Assembly (NCBI RefSeq): GCF_003049705.1
Contig: NZ_PIRF01000004.1
Location: 62,001-126,000, forward strand
Source: Campylobacter concisus
Lineage (GTDB): Bacteria; Campylobacterota; Campylobacteria; Campylobacterales; Campylobacteraceae
DNA: 64,000 nt
Reading direction: 5' to 3'
The notes beneath the pieces were generated by a model. The model was not told the origin of the DNA and searched no databases. It was given only the letters and a program-made list of their open reading frames with translations. Both the position numbers and the translations under genes were made by a program. Within the stretch, counting starts at the first letter, position 1, and each line of letters opens with the position of its first letter. This document shows, in pieces, positions 47,044-56,577 of this stretch.

Positions 47044-47769
47044 ATGACTAGCAAGGGTGAATTTGCGGCGGGACGTGGGCTTTACTACTCGCTATTTTCG
47101 CGTTTTTTCGTTTTTAGCCAAGAAGCCGATAGATTTAGCGGCGTAAACGCGATGCTAGGCCTTGCCTCGGCGCACGCTCTAAACGAGGAATCGGCCGCCG
47201 CGATAATGCGCATACAGGCAAAATTCGACGAGAAAAATTCGCAAAATTTAGCGGATGAATTCGATGAAATTTTCCACGCTCTGCCAAGTCCGCTTAGAAA
47301 CTCGCTGTCCTACTACGACGAGGGCTACGAGGTCGGACACGCCTGCGCAAAAGTGCGTAAAATTTTAGCCCGCACAGACATTAGGCGCGATGAGGCTAAA
47401 TTTAAAGAAAACGAAGACAACGTGGGTTTCGTGTTTGCGCTAATGAGCGAATTTATCGCGCGAGAGAGCGAGCTGGAGCTATACGGCGAGCTTGAGGAGC
47501 AGCTTTTTAAAGAGATCATAAACCCAAACATCGACGAGTTTATAAATGATCTTTTTAACCACGAAAGCAGCGAAATTTATAAAGACGTCGCAGTGCTTTT
47601 GCAAGGATTTATAGAGTTTGAGCGCGTAGTTTTAAGCGCGCCGCGCCCTATAAATCAAGGCGAAAACAAAAAGACTTTGGACGGAGTTTCAAGATCCGAA
47701 GCCATAAGAAGACAAAAAAACAGAGTGAGAAAGCTAAAAGCTATGGAGGAAGAAAATGCAAAAAAATAG
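47044..47769 (+). CDS. TorD/DmsD-like chaperone for formate dehydrogenase
   Basis: A 241-residue all-helical cytoplasmic protein starting MTSKGEFAAGRGLYYSLFSRFFVFSQEADRF, with the redox enzyme maturation protein pattern (YDEGYEVGHACAKVR, then ENEDNVGFVFALMSEFI). Such chaperones hold the Tat substrate until the Mo/W cofactor is in place. It is the first gene of the fdh operon, and its end overlaps the small Tat peptide gene by 14 nt. A homologue stands in the same place in the C. jejuni fdh operon. Confidence 0.87.
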   Translation: MTSKGEFAAGRGLYYSLFSRFFVFSQEADRFSGVNAMLGLASAHALNEESAAAIMRIQAKFDEKNSQNLADEFDEIFHALPSPLRNSLSYYDEGYEVGHACAKVRKILARTDIRRDEAKFKENEDNVGFVFALMSEFIARESELELYGELEEQLFKEIINPNIDEFINDLFNHESSEIYKDVAVLLQGFIEFERVVLSAPRPINQGENKKTLDGVSRSEAIRRQKNRVRKLKAMEEENAKK

Positions 47770-47932
47770 GCGAGAATTTTTAAAAAAGGCGGGGCTAGTC
47801 GGCGCGGTAGCGGCTACGGCCGGAGTAGCGACGGCAGCGGCGTCAAACCTAAAATACGGTAAAAGCAAAAAGACCGAGGTGCTTTATAAAAGAAGCAAAA
47901 ACTGGGATCTATACTACGAACAAGCGAAATAA
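47756..47932 (+). CDS. small twin-arginine signal protein of the fdh operon
   Basis: A 58-residue protein starting at ATG 47756 inside the chaperone gene, with GGAGGAAGAAA just before it. It begins with a Tat motif NRREFLKKAG and an Ala/Val-rich helix, then a short basic tail ending NWDLYYEQAK. Small Tat-signal proteins of this kind accompany periplasmic formate dehydrogenases in epsilonproteobacteria. It may be a small accessory subunit or assembly factor. Function unproven. Confidence 0.82.
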   Translation: MQKNRREFLKKAGLVGAVAATAGVATAAASNLKYGKSKKTEVLYKRSKNWDLYYEQAK

Positions 47933-47955
47933 TAAAATTTTAAGAAAGGATAAAT

Positions 47956-50790
47956 ATGTCTGAGGCAAATTTACGTCTTATGCCCCACTCAAACGCAGTC
48001 GGGCGAAGATCGTTTTTAAAAATGGCCGCGCTAGCGGGCGTAGCGGGCGGCATGAGCGGGCTGGCCGCTAGCGGCGTAACTAGAAGCGCCACAAAAGAAG
48101 AGATGGCAAATCCGTTTCCAAACTCTAAAATCGTAAAAACCATTTGTACGGTTTGCTCCGTTGGATGCGGAGTGCGCGCCGAGGTAGAAAACGGCGTTTG
48201 GGTACGCCAAGAAGTAGCCCAAGATCACCCGGTAAGTGCTGGCGGCCACTGCTGTAAAGGCAGCGACGTCATCGATATGGTGCGCTCTCACTGCCGCGTA
48301 AAATACCCGATGAAAAAAGTAGACGGCAAATGGAAACGTATCACCTACAAAGACGCGCTTGACGAGATCGGCGCCAAACTAAAAGCATATCGCGAGAAAA
48401 ACCCTGAACAAGTGATGTTTCTAGGCTCCGCAAAAGACAGCAACGAGCAAAGCTACTACATCAGCAAATTTTCCGCGATGTTTGGGACAAACAACCTAGA
48501 TCACCAAGCTAGAATTTGACATAGCGCAACAGTCGCCGGTGTGGCGAATACGTGGGGTTATGGAGCTATGACTAATCACCTTGGAGATATCCAGAATGCG
48601 AAGTCTATCTTTATAATCGGCGCAAATCCGGCTGTAAACCACCCGGTAGGATTTAGGCATTTTCTAAAAGCGAAGGAAAATAACGGTGCAAAGCTAATCG
48701 TGGTCGATCCAAGATATACAAGAACTGCGGCAAAGGCTGATTATTTCGCTCAAATTCGCCCAGGCACGGACATACCTTTCATGTACGGTATGATGAATCT
48801 CATCTTTGAAAACGGCTGGGAAGATAAGAAATTTATAGAAGACCGCACATACGGTATCAATGAGATCCGCAAAGAGGCTGCAAAATGGACGCCTGAAGTA
48901 GTAGAAGACGTAACGGGAGTGCCGGCTGCGACGCTAAAAGAGATAACCGAAGTTTTTGCTAAAAATCGACCGGGATCAGTCGTTTGGGCGATGGGTCTAA
49001 CTCAGCACACCATAGGCAGCTCAAACACTCGTATCGCTCCGATCCTGCAACTAATACTAGGAAATATGGGCGTAAGCGGCGGCGGCTGCAACATCTTGCG
49101 CGGTCACGATAACGTACAAGGCGCTAGCGATATGGCAAACGCCCCTGATAGCTTGCCCGGATACTACGCTAAAAACGAAGCCACGTGGAAATATTTTGCC
49201 AAAATGTGGAAAGTAGACTACGAGTGGTTGCAGGGTAACTTTATAAAACCTGAATGGATGTTTAAGCCGGGATTTACCCTAGCTCGCTGGTGGGCGGGCG
49301 TACTTGACGGCAAAAACGGCAATGACCAGGTTGAAAACGCAGGCTATAGCCTAAAAGCCCTAATCGTCATCGGCAACGGCATCACCTCGACCGCGCAACA
49401 AGTAAAAGTACAGGAGGGCCTTGACGGCCTTGAGCTTTTGGTTCTAGTAGATCCTTTCGTAAACGACGCCGGCGTTATAACAAATAAAAAAGACGGCGTC
49501 TATCTACTGCCTGCAGCGACGCAGTTTGAAACTAGCGGCACGGTCGTAGCTACAAACCGTAGCGGTCAGTGGAGAAGCCAGGTTGTAGAGCCTCTTTTTG
49601 AGAGTATGCCGGATCACGAAATTTTGTTTGAGCTTGCCAAAAGGCTAGGCTACTATGACGAGCTAACGCGCACGATCAGAGACTCTGAGGGCAAGATCGA
49701 GTGGCCAGAAGCTGCTACTCGCGAGATCGCTAGCATCGTAAAAAGCATCGGCCTAACCGGCTGGACGCCAGAGCGTCTAAAACGCCATCAGGCTAACTGG
49801 GATAAATTTGACGAAAAAACGTTAATAGGCAAAGAGGGCACCGAGGTGGCTGGCGAATACTACGGCTTGCCGTGGCCTTGCTGGACGGAAAAACACCCGG
49901 GCAGTCCAAATTTATACGATATAAGCAGACCGGTAATGCAAGGCGGCATGGGCTTTAGAAACCGCTTCGGCTTAGAGCATAACGGCGTAAATCAGCTAGC
50001 AGCCGACGGTAGCGCGCCTGTAGGCGGAGCGCAAAGCGGCGGGTATCCGGAGATCAAAAAAGATAACATCGAAAAGATACTAGGCATCACGCTAACGGAT
50101 GAAGAGCGCGAAAAAATGGGCGCTACTTGGGCGACCGACGGTAGCGGTATAATTGCCGAAAAATGCATGGAAAAGGGCATCGCTCCGTACGGCAACGCAA
50201 GAGCTAGAGCGGTAGTTTGGACCTTCGTAGATCAGATACCGCAGCACAGAGAGCCGCTACATACACCTCGCCAAGACCTTGCGCAGAAGTATCCGAGCTT
50301 TGAGGATAAGCCGAATCACTACCGCGTATTTACGAAATACAAGAGCTTGCAGCTAAGCAAGGACTTCTCAAAAGAGTTCCCGATAAATTTGACTACGGGA
50401 CGCCTTGTAAACTTTAGCGGTGCTGGCATGGAAACCCGTGCTAGTATGTATCTATCTCGCATCACGCCTGAGATGTTTGCAGATATCCATCCTGAGCTTG
50501 CGGCTAAACACGGCATTAAAAACTGGGATTTCGTATGGATTCATTCGCCTGAAGGCACGAAGATCAGGGTACGCGCTAGAGTCGTACCGTCGGTTAAACC
50601 AGATACTATATTCTTGCCGTTTCACTGGGCTGGATACATGCAAGGCGTCGATATGACGGGTAATTTCCCTGACGGCACCAAGCCTTATGCGGTAGGCGAG
50701 AGCGCAAATACCGTCGCTAACTACGGCTACGATATAGTCACTCAAATCCCTGAAACCAAAAGCGGTCTATGCCGCATAGAAAAGGCGTAA
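47956..50790 (+). CDS. fdhA: periplasmic formate dehydrogenase catalytic subunit (selenoprotein)
   Basis: A 944-residue Mo/W-bis-MGD enzyme oxidising formate to CO2. It has a Tat signal (GRRSFLKMAALAGVAGG, 16-32), a [4Fe-4S] site C64-x2-C67-x3-C71 with CCKG downstream, and selenocysteine at codon 188, encoded by TGA 48517-48519 in the family motif ARI-U-HSATVAG. The frame goes on without a break after the TGA for another 756 codons, so this is one gene and not two. Further motifs: HNVQGASDM-type RGHDNVQGASDM and the C-terminal MopB domain NLTTGRLVNF. It is followed 1 nt later by fdhB. Confidence 0.95.
48517..48555 (+). promoter_or_regulatory. SECIS-like hairpin in fdhA
   Basis: Directly after the TGA, TCGCC (48533-48537) pairs with GGCGA (48543-48547) around the loop GGTGT. 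The loop begins exactly 18 nt after the TGA, the same spacing as in E. coli fdhF, and has the GGT seen in SelB-binding loops. Confidence 0.85.
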
Positions 50791-50791
50791 A

Positions 50792-51433
50792 ATGAGCGAA
50801 TTTAACGATAACAATAGACTTAAATTTTACTGCGACGACGATAGATGCATCGACTGTAACGGCTGCGCGGTAGCTTGCGACGAGGCTCACGAGCTGCCTC
50901 TTGGCATCCGCCGCCGCCGCGTCATCACGCTAAACGAAGGCGTACCCAGTAAGGAAATATCAACCTCGATAGCCTGCATGCACTGCGAGGACGCTCCGTG
51001 CTCGCTGGTTTGCCCGGTTGATTGTTTTTATATCAGGAGCGATGGTATCGTGCTACACGATAAAGATATCTGCATCGGCTGCGGATACTGTCTATACGCG
51101 TGTCCGTTCGGCGCGCCTCAGTTCCCGCGCGATGGAGTGTTCGGCGCCAAAGGCTCGATGGATAAGTGCACGATGTGTGCAGGCGGTCCGCTACCGACAA
51201 ATAGCGAAGCCGAGCGCGAAGAGTACGGTCAGGATAGAATTTCAGAAGGCAAAGTGCCGGTTTGTGCGGCGATGTGCTCGACAAAGGCGCTGCTAGTAGG
51301 CGAATCAGCGATGATAGAAAAAATCTACGGCGATAGAGTCAAGGCACGCGGCTACGGCTTTAAAGACCTAAAGCAAACTCTGACTTGGAAGCTCGCCTAC
51401 TATGCTGGCGATAGGCTTAAGATAAAATCTTAA
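50792..51433 (+). CDS. fdhB: formate dehydrogenase iron-sulfur (beta) subunit
   Basis: A 213-residue ferredoxin-like protein with four cysteine groups for [4Fe-4S] clusters: CIDCNGCAVACDEAH, CMHCEDAPCSLVCPVDC, CIGCGYCLYACPFG and CTMC...CAAMC. It carries electrons from FdhA to the membrane. It lacks the C-terminal membrane helix of E. coli FdnH, as in C. jejuni. A cytochrome b subunit gene (fdhC) would be expected next but is absent; a spacer with hairpins and then a convergent gene follow. Confidence 0.94.
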   Translation: MSEFNDNNRLKFYCDDDRCIDCNGCAVACDEAHELPLGIRRRRVITLNEGVPSKEISTSIACMHCEDAPCSLVCPVDCFYIRSDGIVLHDKDICIGCGYCLYACPFGAPQFPRDGVFGAKGSMDKCTMCAGGPLPTNSEAEREEYGQDRISEGKVPVCAAMCSTKALLVGESAMIEKIYGDRVKARGYGFKDLKQTLTWKLAYYAGDRLKIKS

Positions 51434-51439
51434 AATTTA

Positions 51440-51470
51440 GCTCGCTCTCGCCGAGATTGCAGGAGCGAGC
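51440..51470 (+). terminator. hairpin after fdhB
   Basis: GCTCGCTC / GAGCGAGC, 8 bp with a 15-nt loop, starting 7 nt after the fdhB stop. No clear T tract. Confidence 0.55.
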
Positions 51471-51480
51471 AATCTCATCA

Positions 51481-51511
51481 AATTTGACGCAGTTTGGCTG
51501 CGTCAAATTTA
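51481..51511. repeat. 13-bp perfect inverted repeat
   Basis: AAATTTGACGCAG / CTGCGTCAAATTT with a 5-nt loop, between the convergent fdhB and fdhF-like genes. It is a candidate bidirectional terminator and overlaps the start of the tandem repeat. Confidence 0.7.
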
Positions 51512-51607
51512 ACTCGCACTTCTTTGATTTCATTAAATTTTACATGGGTAGTTCGTTAAATTTGACTCACACTTCTTTAGCTTTATTAAATTTTACGCGG
51601 TAGTTCG
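51503..51607. repeat. two tandem copies of a ~53-bp repeat
   Basis: Copy 1 (51503-51555) and copy 2 (51556-51607) share most bases, including ACTTCTTT, TTAAATTTTAC and GGTAGTTC; a third copy begins with GTCAAATTTGA at 51608. They lie in the spacer between convergent genes and encode nothing visible. Confidence 0.75.
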
Positions 51608-51663
51608 TCAAATTTGAATGCAGGCAAATTTAAAATAAAAATGGATAAATTTTAGCAGAAAAA

Positions 51664-51681
51664 AGGGCGGTCTCCCGCCCT
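51664..51681 (-). terminator. rho-independent terminator of the fdhF-like gene
   Basis: On the minus strand AGGGCGG-GAGA-CCGCCCT followed by T6, beginning 4 nt after the stop. A textbook intrinsic terminator. Confidence 0.92.
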
Positions 51682-51685
51682 AAAT

Positions 51686-53929
51686 TTACGCTCTAACAGG
51701 CGATAAATACGGATTTGCCGAGTGCATCGACATCTCGTTTTGCTCTCTAAATTTGATAAATTCCTCTTCGCTTAGACGCCTGATGTTTGCTATCGTCATC
51801 TTTAGCGGCGTGATGCCTGAGAGCGGATCGGGATCGCTGGCGTTGGCTAGCTCGTTACCGTCGGCCTCGCTATAGTGGAAGGTCGTAAATATCGTGCCTT
51901 CTTTTAGATCCGGATTTACGCGTAGTTTGGCCGCGATCTGGCCGCGTTTGTTTTGTACGAGCGCGTAGCAGCCCTCCTCTAGCTCCCTCTCGCGAGCGAT
52001 ATCGGGACTCACCTCTATGAGCGCGCCCTCGATGCCCGCACCGTATTCAAGAGCCGGACACTCTCTCGTCATCGTGCCCGTGTGGTAGTGATAGACCTTG
52101 CGTCCGGTCGTAAATAGGCACGGATATACCTCGTCGGGCACTTCGCTAAGCGCGCCGCTACCGACCGGATAGCCCTCCGGGATATTCATCTTGGCTCTAA
52201 ATTCGGCCTCGGCTTTAGCGCGCTCCTCTTTATCGTCTACGTAAAGTACCGGCGCGAAGCGGAATTTACCGCCAGGCAGCATGGACTTATGATCTGCGTA
52301 AAGCACGGGCGTACCCGGATGCTCCTCGTCGGGGCACGGCCAGCTGATACCGCCTAGTTTGCCTAGTCTATAGTAGCTGATACCACCGAAAAATTTAGGC
52401 ATAAGCTCCCTTAGCTCGTTCCAAATTTGCTCAGGGCTCGCAAAATCAAACCCCTCTAGTCCCATGCGGTTTGCGATGTTGCAAACGACCTTCCAATCAG
52501 GCTCCACGCCGTTAACGGGCTCGCTAGCCTTGCGAGTGCGTTGGACGCGGCGAGAGGTGTTGATAAAGGTTCCGTCCTTTTCGCCCCAGCCCGCGGCAGG
52601 TAATACGACGTCGGCCTTGTGCGCGCTTTCTGTGAAAAACAAATCCTGCACGATAAAGCAGTCTAGATGATGTACGGCGTGGACGAAGTGCTCGGTCCAA
52701 GGATCGCTCATTACGGGGTTTTCGCCGTAGACGTAGAGAACTTTTAGCTCGCCGCTATCCATTTTATCGGGTGCTTGCGTTAGCTTAAAGCCAGGAACCG
52801 GATTTAGCTCAAAGTGCCATACTTTGCGCGCTTGCTCCTGCGCGTAAGGGCTGTTTACCGCGCCTGCCGGGATGACGTTAGGCAGCGCGCCCATGTCGCA
52901 TGCACCCTGGACGTTGTTTTGACCGCGCAGAGGGTTTACGCCAGCGCCCTTTTTGCCCAAATTCCCCGTTAAAACGGCTAAATTTGATAGCGAAAAGACG
53001 TTTGACGTGCCGTCGCTAAACTGCGTGATACCCATCGTGTAGCAAATCGCCGCCGCGCCTGCTTTAGCATACATCCTAGCTGCCTCTATGATGAGCTCTT
53101 TTTTTATACCGGTTTCGCGCTCGAAACGCTCAGGCGTAAAGTCCTTGACCGCTTCTTTTAGATATTCAAATCCCTCGGAGTACTTCTCGATAAATTCGCT
53201 ATCTTGTAAATTTTCGGCGATTATGACGTGCATCATCGTATTTAGCGTTTTGATATTCGCTCCGATCGGGATTTGCAAGAAAATATCGGCTTTTTTAGCC
53301 ATATCGGTGCGCTTTGGATCTACGACGATCATCTTGGCGCCGCGCTGAAGTCCGCGCTGCATCTGCATAGCGATGATCGGGTGGCACTCGCTCGTGTTGG
53401 TACCGATGAGTAAAAATACGTCCGTATCGGTCGCAAATTCTACCAAATCATTAGTCATCGTTCCGTTTCCTAGCGTGCTGGCAAGACCTGCCACTGTAGG
53501 AGCGTGTCAAAGACGGGCGCAGTGATCGACGTTGTTGCTACCCTGGGCGCGGAAAAATTTCTGGAAAACATAGTTGTCTTCGTTATTTGAGCGCGCAGAG
53601 CTAAAGCCCATGATCGAGCTTGGGCCGTATTTTTCGACGGTGGATTTAAATTTATCCGCGAGGAAATCATAAACCTCCTCAAAACTCACTTCTTCAAGCT
53701 CTCCGCGCTTGTCGTAAACGCCGTTTAGCTTTCTCATCATCGGTCGGCTTAAGCGTTTAGGAGAGTTTACGAACTCCCATCCGAACATTCCTTTTAAGCA
53801 AAGCTCGCCGTCGTTTACGTGGTGGTCTTTGCTAGGTTTGGCATCTACGATTCTACCGTTTCGCACGATAAGATCGATGCCGCAACCCGTACCGCAATAT
53901 GGACAGGTGGTCTTTACGATCTCTTCCAT
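51686..53929 (-). CDS. fdhF: cytoplasmic formate dehydrogenase H-like selenoprotein
   Basis: A 747-residue molybdopterin enzyme similar along its length to E. coli FdhF. Ligands of the [4Fe-4S] cluster are C9, C12, C16 and C44 (CPYCGTGC...ELCLKG), and selenocysteine is codon 141, TGA at 53507-53509, in CARL-U-HAPTVAGL; E. coli has Sec at 140. Further motifs: GVNPLRGQNNVQGACDMGALP and the C-terminal SPDIARERELEEG region. There is no signal peptide, so it is cytoplasmic. It would pair with a hydrogenase or ferredoxin partner; none is in the window. Confidence 0.94.
53471..53509 (-). promoter_or_regulatory. SECIS-like hairpin in fdhF
   Basis: On the minus strand TGGCA-GGTCT-TGCCA (53493 to 53479) follows the TGA; the loop starts 18 nt after it. 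The loop GGTCT is the same as in E. coli fdhF. Confidence 0.88.
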
Positions 53930-53967
53930 TTTTGATCCTTTCTGGTATTACTGAAAATTATGAGATT

Positions 53968-53973
53968 ATTATA
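53968..53973 (-). promoter_or_regulatory. -10 box of the fdhF promoter
   Basis: TATAAT on the minus strand preceded by TTG, 39 nt before the fdhF ATG. The ribosome site AAAGGATC lies near the ATG. Confidence 0.6.
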
Positions 53974-54030
53974 CAACTGCAAATGTAAATTTAGTTTTAA
54001 AATTAGTATATTTTTTTAAGAATTATTTAA

Positions 54031-54055
54031 GTAATATGCAAATTTAGCATATTAC
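54031..54055. promoter_or_regulatory. putative operator with 9-bp arms upstream of fdhF
   Basis: GTAATATGC / GCATATTAC with a 7-bp AAATTTA centre, a perfect palindrome. Read on the minus strand its core is identical to the 17-mer upstream of fdhD. It lies about 70 bp before the -10 box. Confidence 0.7.
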
Positions 54056-54188
54056 TCTTTTGGCTAAATTTGTCTTTAAAATCGTATTTTGAAAGCAAAA
54101 TCACATATTGGTCATTTTGATAAAATTTGTCCTACCGGTACCCACTCTATAACAATCTATTAAAGATTTCTTGCTGCCGATAACTTGC

Positions 54189-55868
54189 TTATATCTCCAT
54201 CCCATCCCTACTGTATGCTTTGCCTTTTATCTCATTTTTTATCTCTGTAGGCTCATCATCCAGTAGCTTACTAAAATTCGGTATTAAATTGCTTATTTTT
54301 GAGATAAAATTAATAACCTTCGTTTTAAAGCTTTCTAATATAGTTAACTTATCCTGTAAATTTTCTATCCTTTCGTCTTTAACTTTTACTTCTTCTTCTA
54401 GCTCAGATATTCTTTGAACTTTGCCATTTATAGAAGTTTGTAGTTTAACGATTTGTAGTAGCTTGCTTTCATTGTCTTCCTTTAAGGCATTCTCGTTACT
54501 TAACGACGCCTCCAGCTCTTCGTTTCTTTGTTTCAAAGACTGATTTGTTTTTTCTTTGCTTTCTAGATCTGTATTAGCTTTTTTAAGCTTGCTTTGTAGG
54601 GCATCGCTTTGGTCGGCTTTTTGTTTTAGTTTATCTATTTGCGCTATATCAGCTTCAATATTTTCTAATCGGCTTTTTAATTTATTGTTTTCATCTTCTT
54701 TTTGGATTAGCTCGGCCGAGAGGTTGCTTATTTGCAAATTCCTATCTTTTATAATATTGTCTTGATTGTTTAGGTTCGCGTTAATCTCTTTTAGATTTTT
54801 ATTTTCTTGGATTAGATTTTCATTGGATTGATCCAGCTCGTTATTTTTTGCAATTATCTCACCCTTGTTTATTAGTTGATTCGTTAGCTCGTAAACCCTT
54901 TGTTTTAGTTCTACGTCGGTAACTATACTTATATTATTTTGCATTTGATCTAATACTAAATTCGTAAGACTCGTTATAAAAGTCTTATCGTCCTCGATTT
55001 CCAATCTCAAATAGTCTTTGCCGAACATAGACTCTTTCTTTTTTATATACTTTCTTGCTTCATCGACTATGGATTGTCTAATTTTATTTTTAAACTTTTG
55101 CTCATTACTATACTCTTTTTCGGTTTTGTGCATTTGTTTTATATTTTTATGCCTCATCTTAGAGCCTAGCTCGCCGCGCAATGCTATGCCCTTAAACGCC
55201 GCCCCTCCCATTTCTTGCATACTTCTGCCGAATTTTAGCGTTTCGCCCTTGCCGTTAAACCTAAGATTTTTATGGTTTTCAAATTGGTAATTCGTAAAAA
55301 TAAGCTGATAATGCTTAGTTTTCTAATCGTTGTGCTCAGCGATTAGCAGGCATTTAACGCCGTATTTAGCGCAATAATCGTTTGCAAATCTTCTAACTCT
55401 GTCGAGCGAGACCTGAGCGTTGATAAAATTTACTTCGGTTTTATTTAGCCCTTCTTTGGATTCTTTATTCCGATCGGTGCCGAAACTTATGACTATTTCG
55501 GAAAACCCGACCATATTTTCTCGCCAACGATTCTTTACCACCTTGCCGTTTTTATAGATTTTAGTTTGGGCTTCGTAGTCGGCCTTCATTTTTTCGTGGT
55601 ATTTTTTCAAGAGTGCTTTTATATACTTTCTATCGCTAAATTCCCTATCGCTATTAGGCATCTCTCGCATATTGCCGTTATCGTTATATTCGCTAAGCAC
55701 TATGTATCTATTATTACGGCTGTTGCCTCTAAGATATCCGATCTTAGAGGCGTGCTTAACCTCTCTAACATTGTGCTCATACCTTATAATAGCCTTTTTG
55801 AGCGTCAAGAATTCGCTTCTTACACAAAGAACTAGGCTGTGTCCGCCTATTTGAAGAGCATCACTCAT
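54189..55868 (-). pseudogene. MobV (Mob_Pre) family relaxase broken by one in-frame TAG
   Basis: One continuous frame of 559 codons read leftward, interrupted only by TAG (plus-strand CTA 55323-55325) at codon 182. Before it: HASKIGYLRGNSRNNRY and the relaxase strand CLLIAEHND. After it: KTKHYQLIFTNYQ, then GGAAFKGIALRGELGSKMRHKNIKQMH and a long Glu/Asn/Lys coiled coil ending at 54189. The stop falls inside the H-x-D-E-x-T-x-H-like metal site (HND-stop-KTKH), so no active relaxase can be made without suppression. A plasmid or mobilisable-element remnant. Confidence 0.85.
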
Positions 55869-55902
55869 TTTTAGTCCTTTTCTTTATTATCTACTATAGA
55901 AA

Positions 55903-56169
55903 TTAAGAGCATGTTTTAACCCTTTTTTGAAAAATATAAGTCGCAATGTCCGTTATCGCAAACGCTATGCGAGAATTCTTTGCATCTCCCATCTTTATAT
56001 AACGCGGAATATCTCTGCCCTGCGATATACGAAGATCAAGAGTAGATACGCCGATGCCAAGAACCCCTGCGGTTTGCTTTCTGTCTAGAACTACCTTTCC
56101 TTTATATTGGCTAGATATGTGCTCAAGAAGCGTTTTGTACTCTACATCGTTATATAGTTCGTTAAGCAT
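55903..56169 (-). CDS. AlpA/excisionase-like small DNA-binding protein
   Basis: An 88-residue protein with a MerR/AlpA-type helix-turn-helix: LDRKQTAGVLGIGVSTLDLRISQGRDIPRYIKMG (about 29-62), where the last part is the typical wing. Such genes sit next to mobilisation and integrase genes in mobile elements. It lies 34 nt upstream of the broken relaxase, read in the same direction, so it is part of the same remnant. Its start ATG is preceded by GGAGAAAATGGG. Confidence 0.75.
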   Translation of the reverse strand: MLNELYNDVEYKTLLEHISSQYKGKVVLDRKQTAGVLGIGVSTLDLRISQGRDIPRYIKMGDAKNSRIAFAITDIATYIFQKRVKTCS

Positions 56170-56502
56170 CCCATTTTCTCCTTATGCTTATTCTTATATA
56201 ACTAATTATATGTACTTTTCATTTACTCTTGTTATTTTGAGTAGTTTTTGGATAGTTTTTGAAAAATTTTTAATACCCTATGATTCCTTAGGGTATTTTA
56301 GAGTAATTTAGGATAAAAAATGTTTTCTTGTTTTTAAAAACAAAAATAAAGCATCTTAGATTGACTTAGAAAACATGGCGAGAAATTGGAATATTAAAAA
56401 ATTTCGGGAACAAACAGGGAACAAATTTTATAAAACTAAGAAAACTTAAAGCTCTTGAAACATTGTAAAAATCGGGGTTTTAAAAGGATTTTTGAATATA
56501 AA
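56170..56502. other. spacer between the mobile remnant and tRNA-Asn
   Basis: 333 bases with no gene. It contains a hairpin AATACCCTA / TAGGGTATT (56272-56297, 8-nt loop) and A-rich sequence. I looked for a direct repeat of the tRNA-Asn 3' end that would mark an attachment site and found none in the window. Confidence 0.55.
56272..56297. repeat. 9-bp perfect inverted repeat
   Basis: AATACCCTA and TAGGGTATT around TGATTCCT. It could be a terminator or a binding site for the AlpA-like protein encoded next to it. Confidence 0.55.

Positions 56503-56577
<75 letters not shown>

Noticed and set aside
48517..48519. TGA as a nonsense mutation in fdhA (and likewise in fdhF)
   Set aside because: The codon is at the known selenocysteine position, the flanking motif is intact and a SECIS-like hairpin follows at the right distance in both genes.
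51503..51620. CRISPR array
   Set aside because: The repeats are directly adjacent without unique spacers, only two copies exist, and no cas genes are present.
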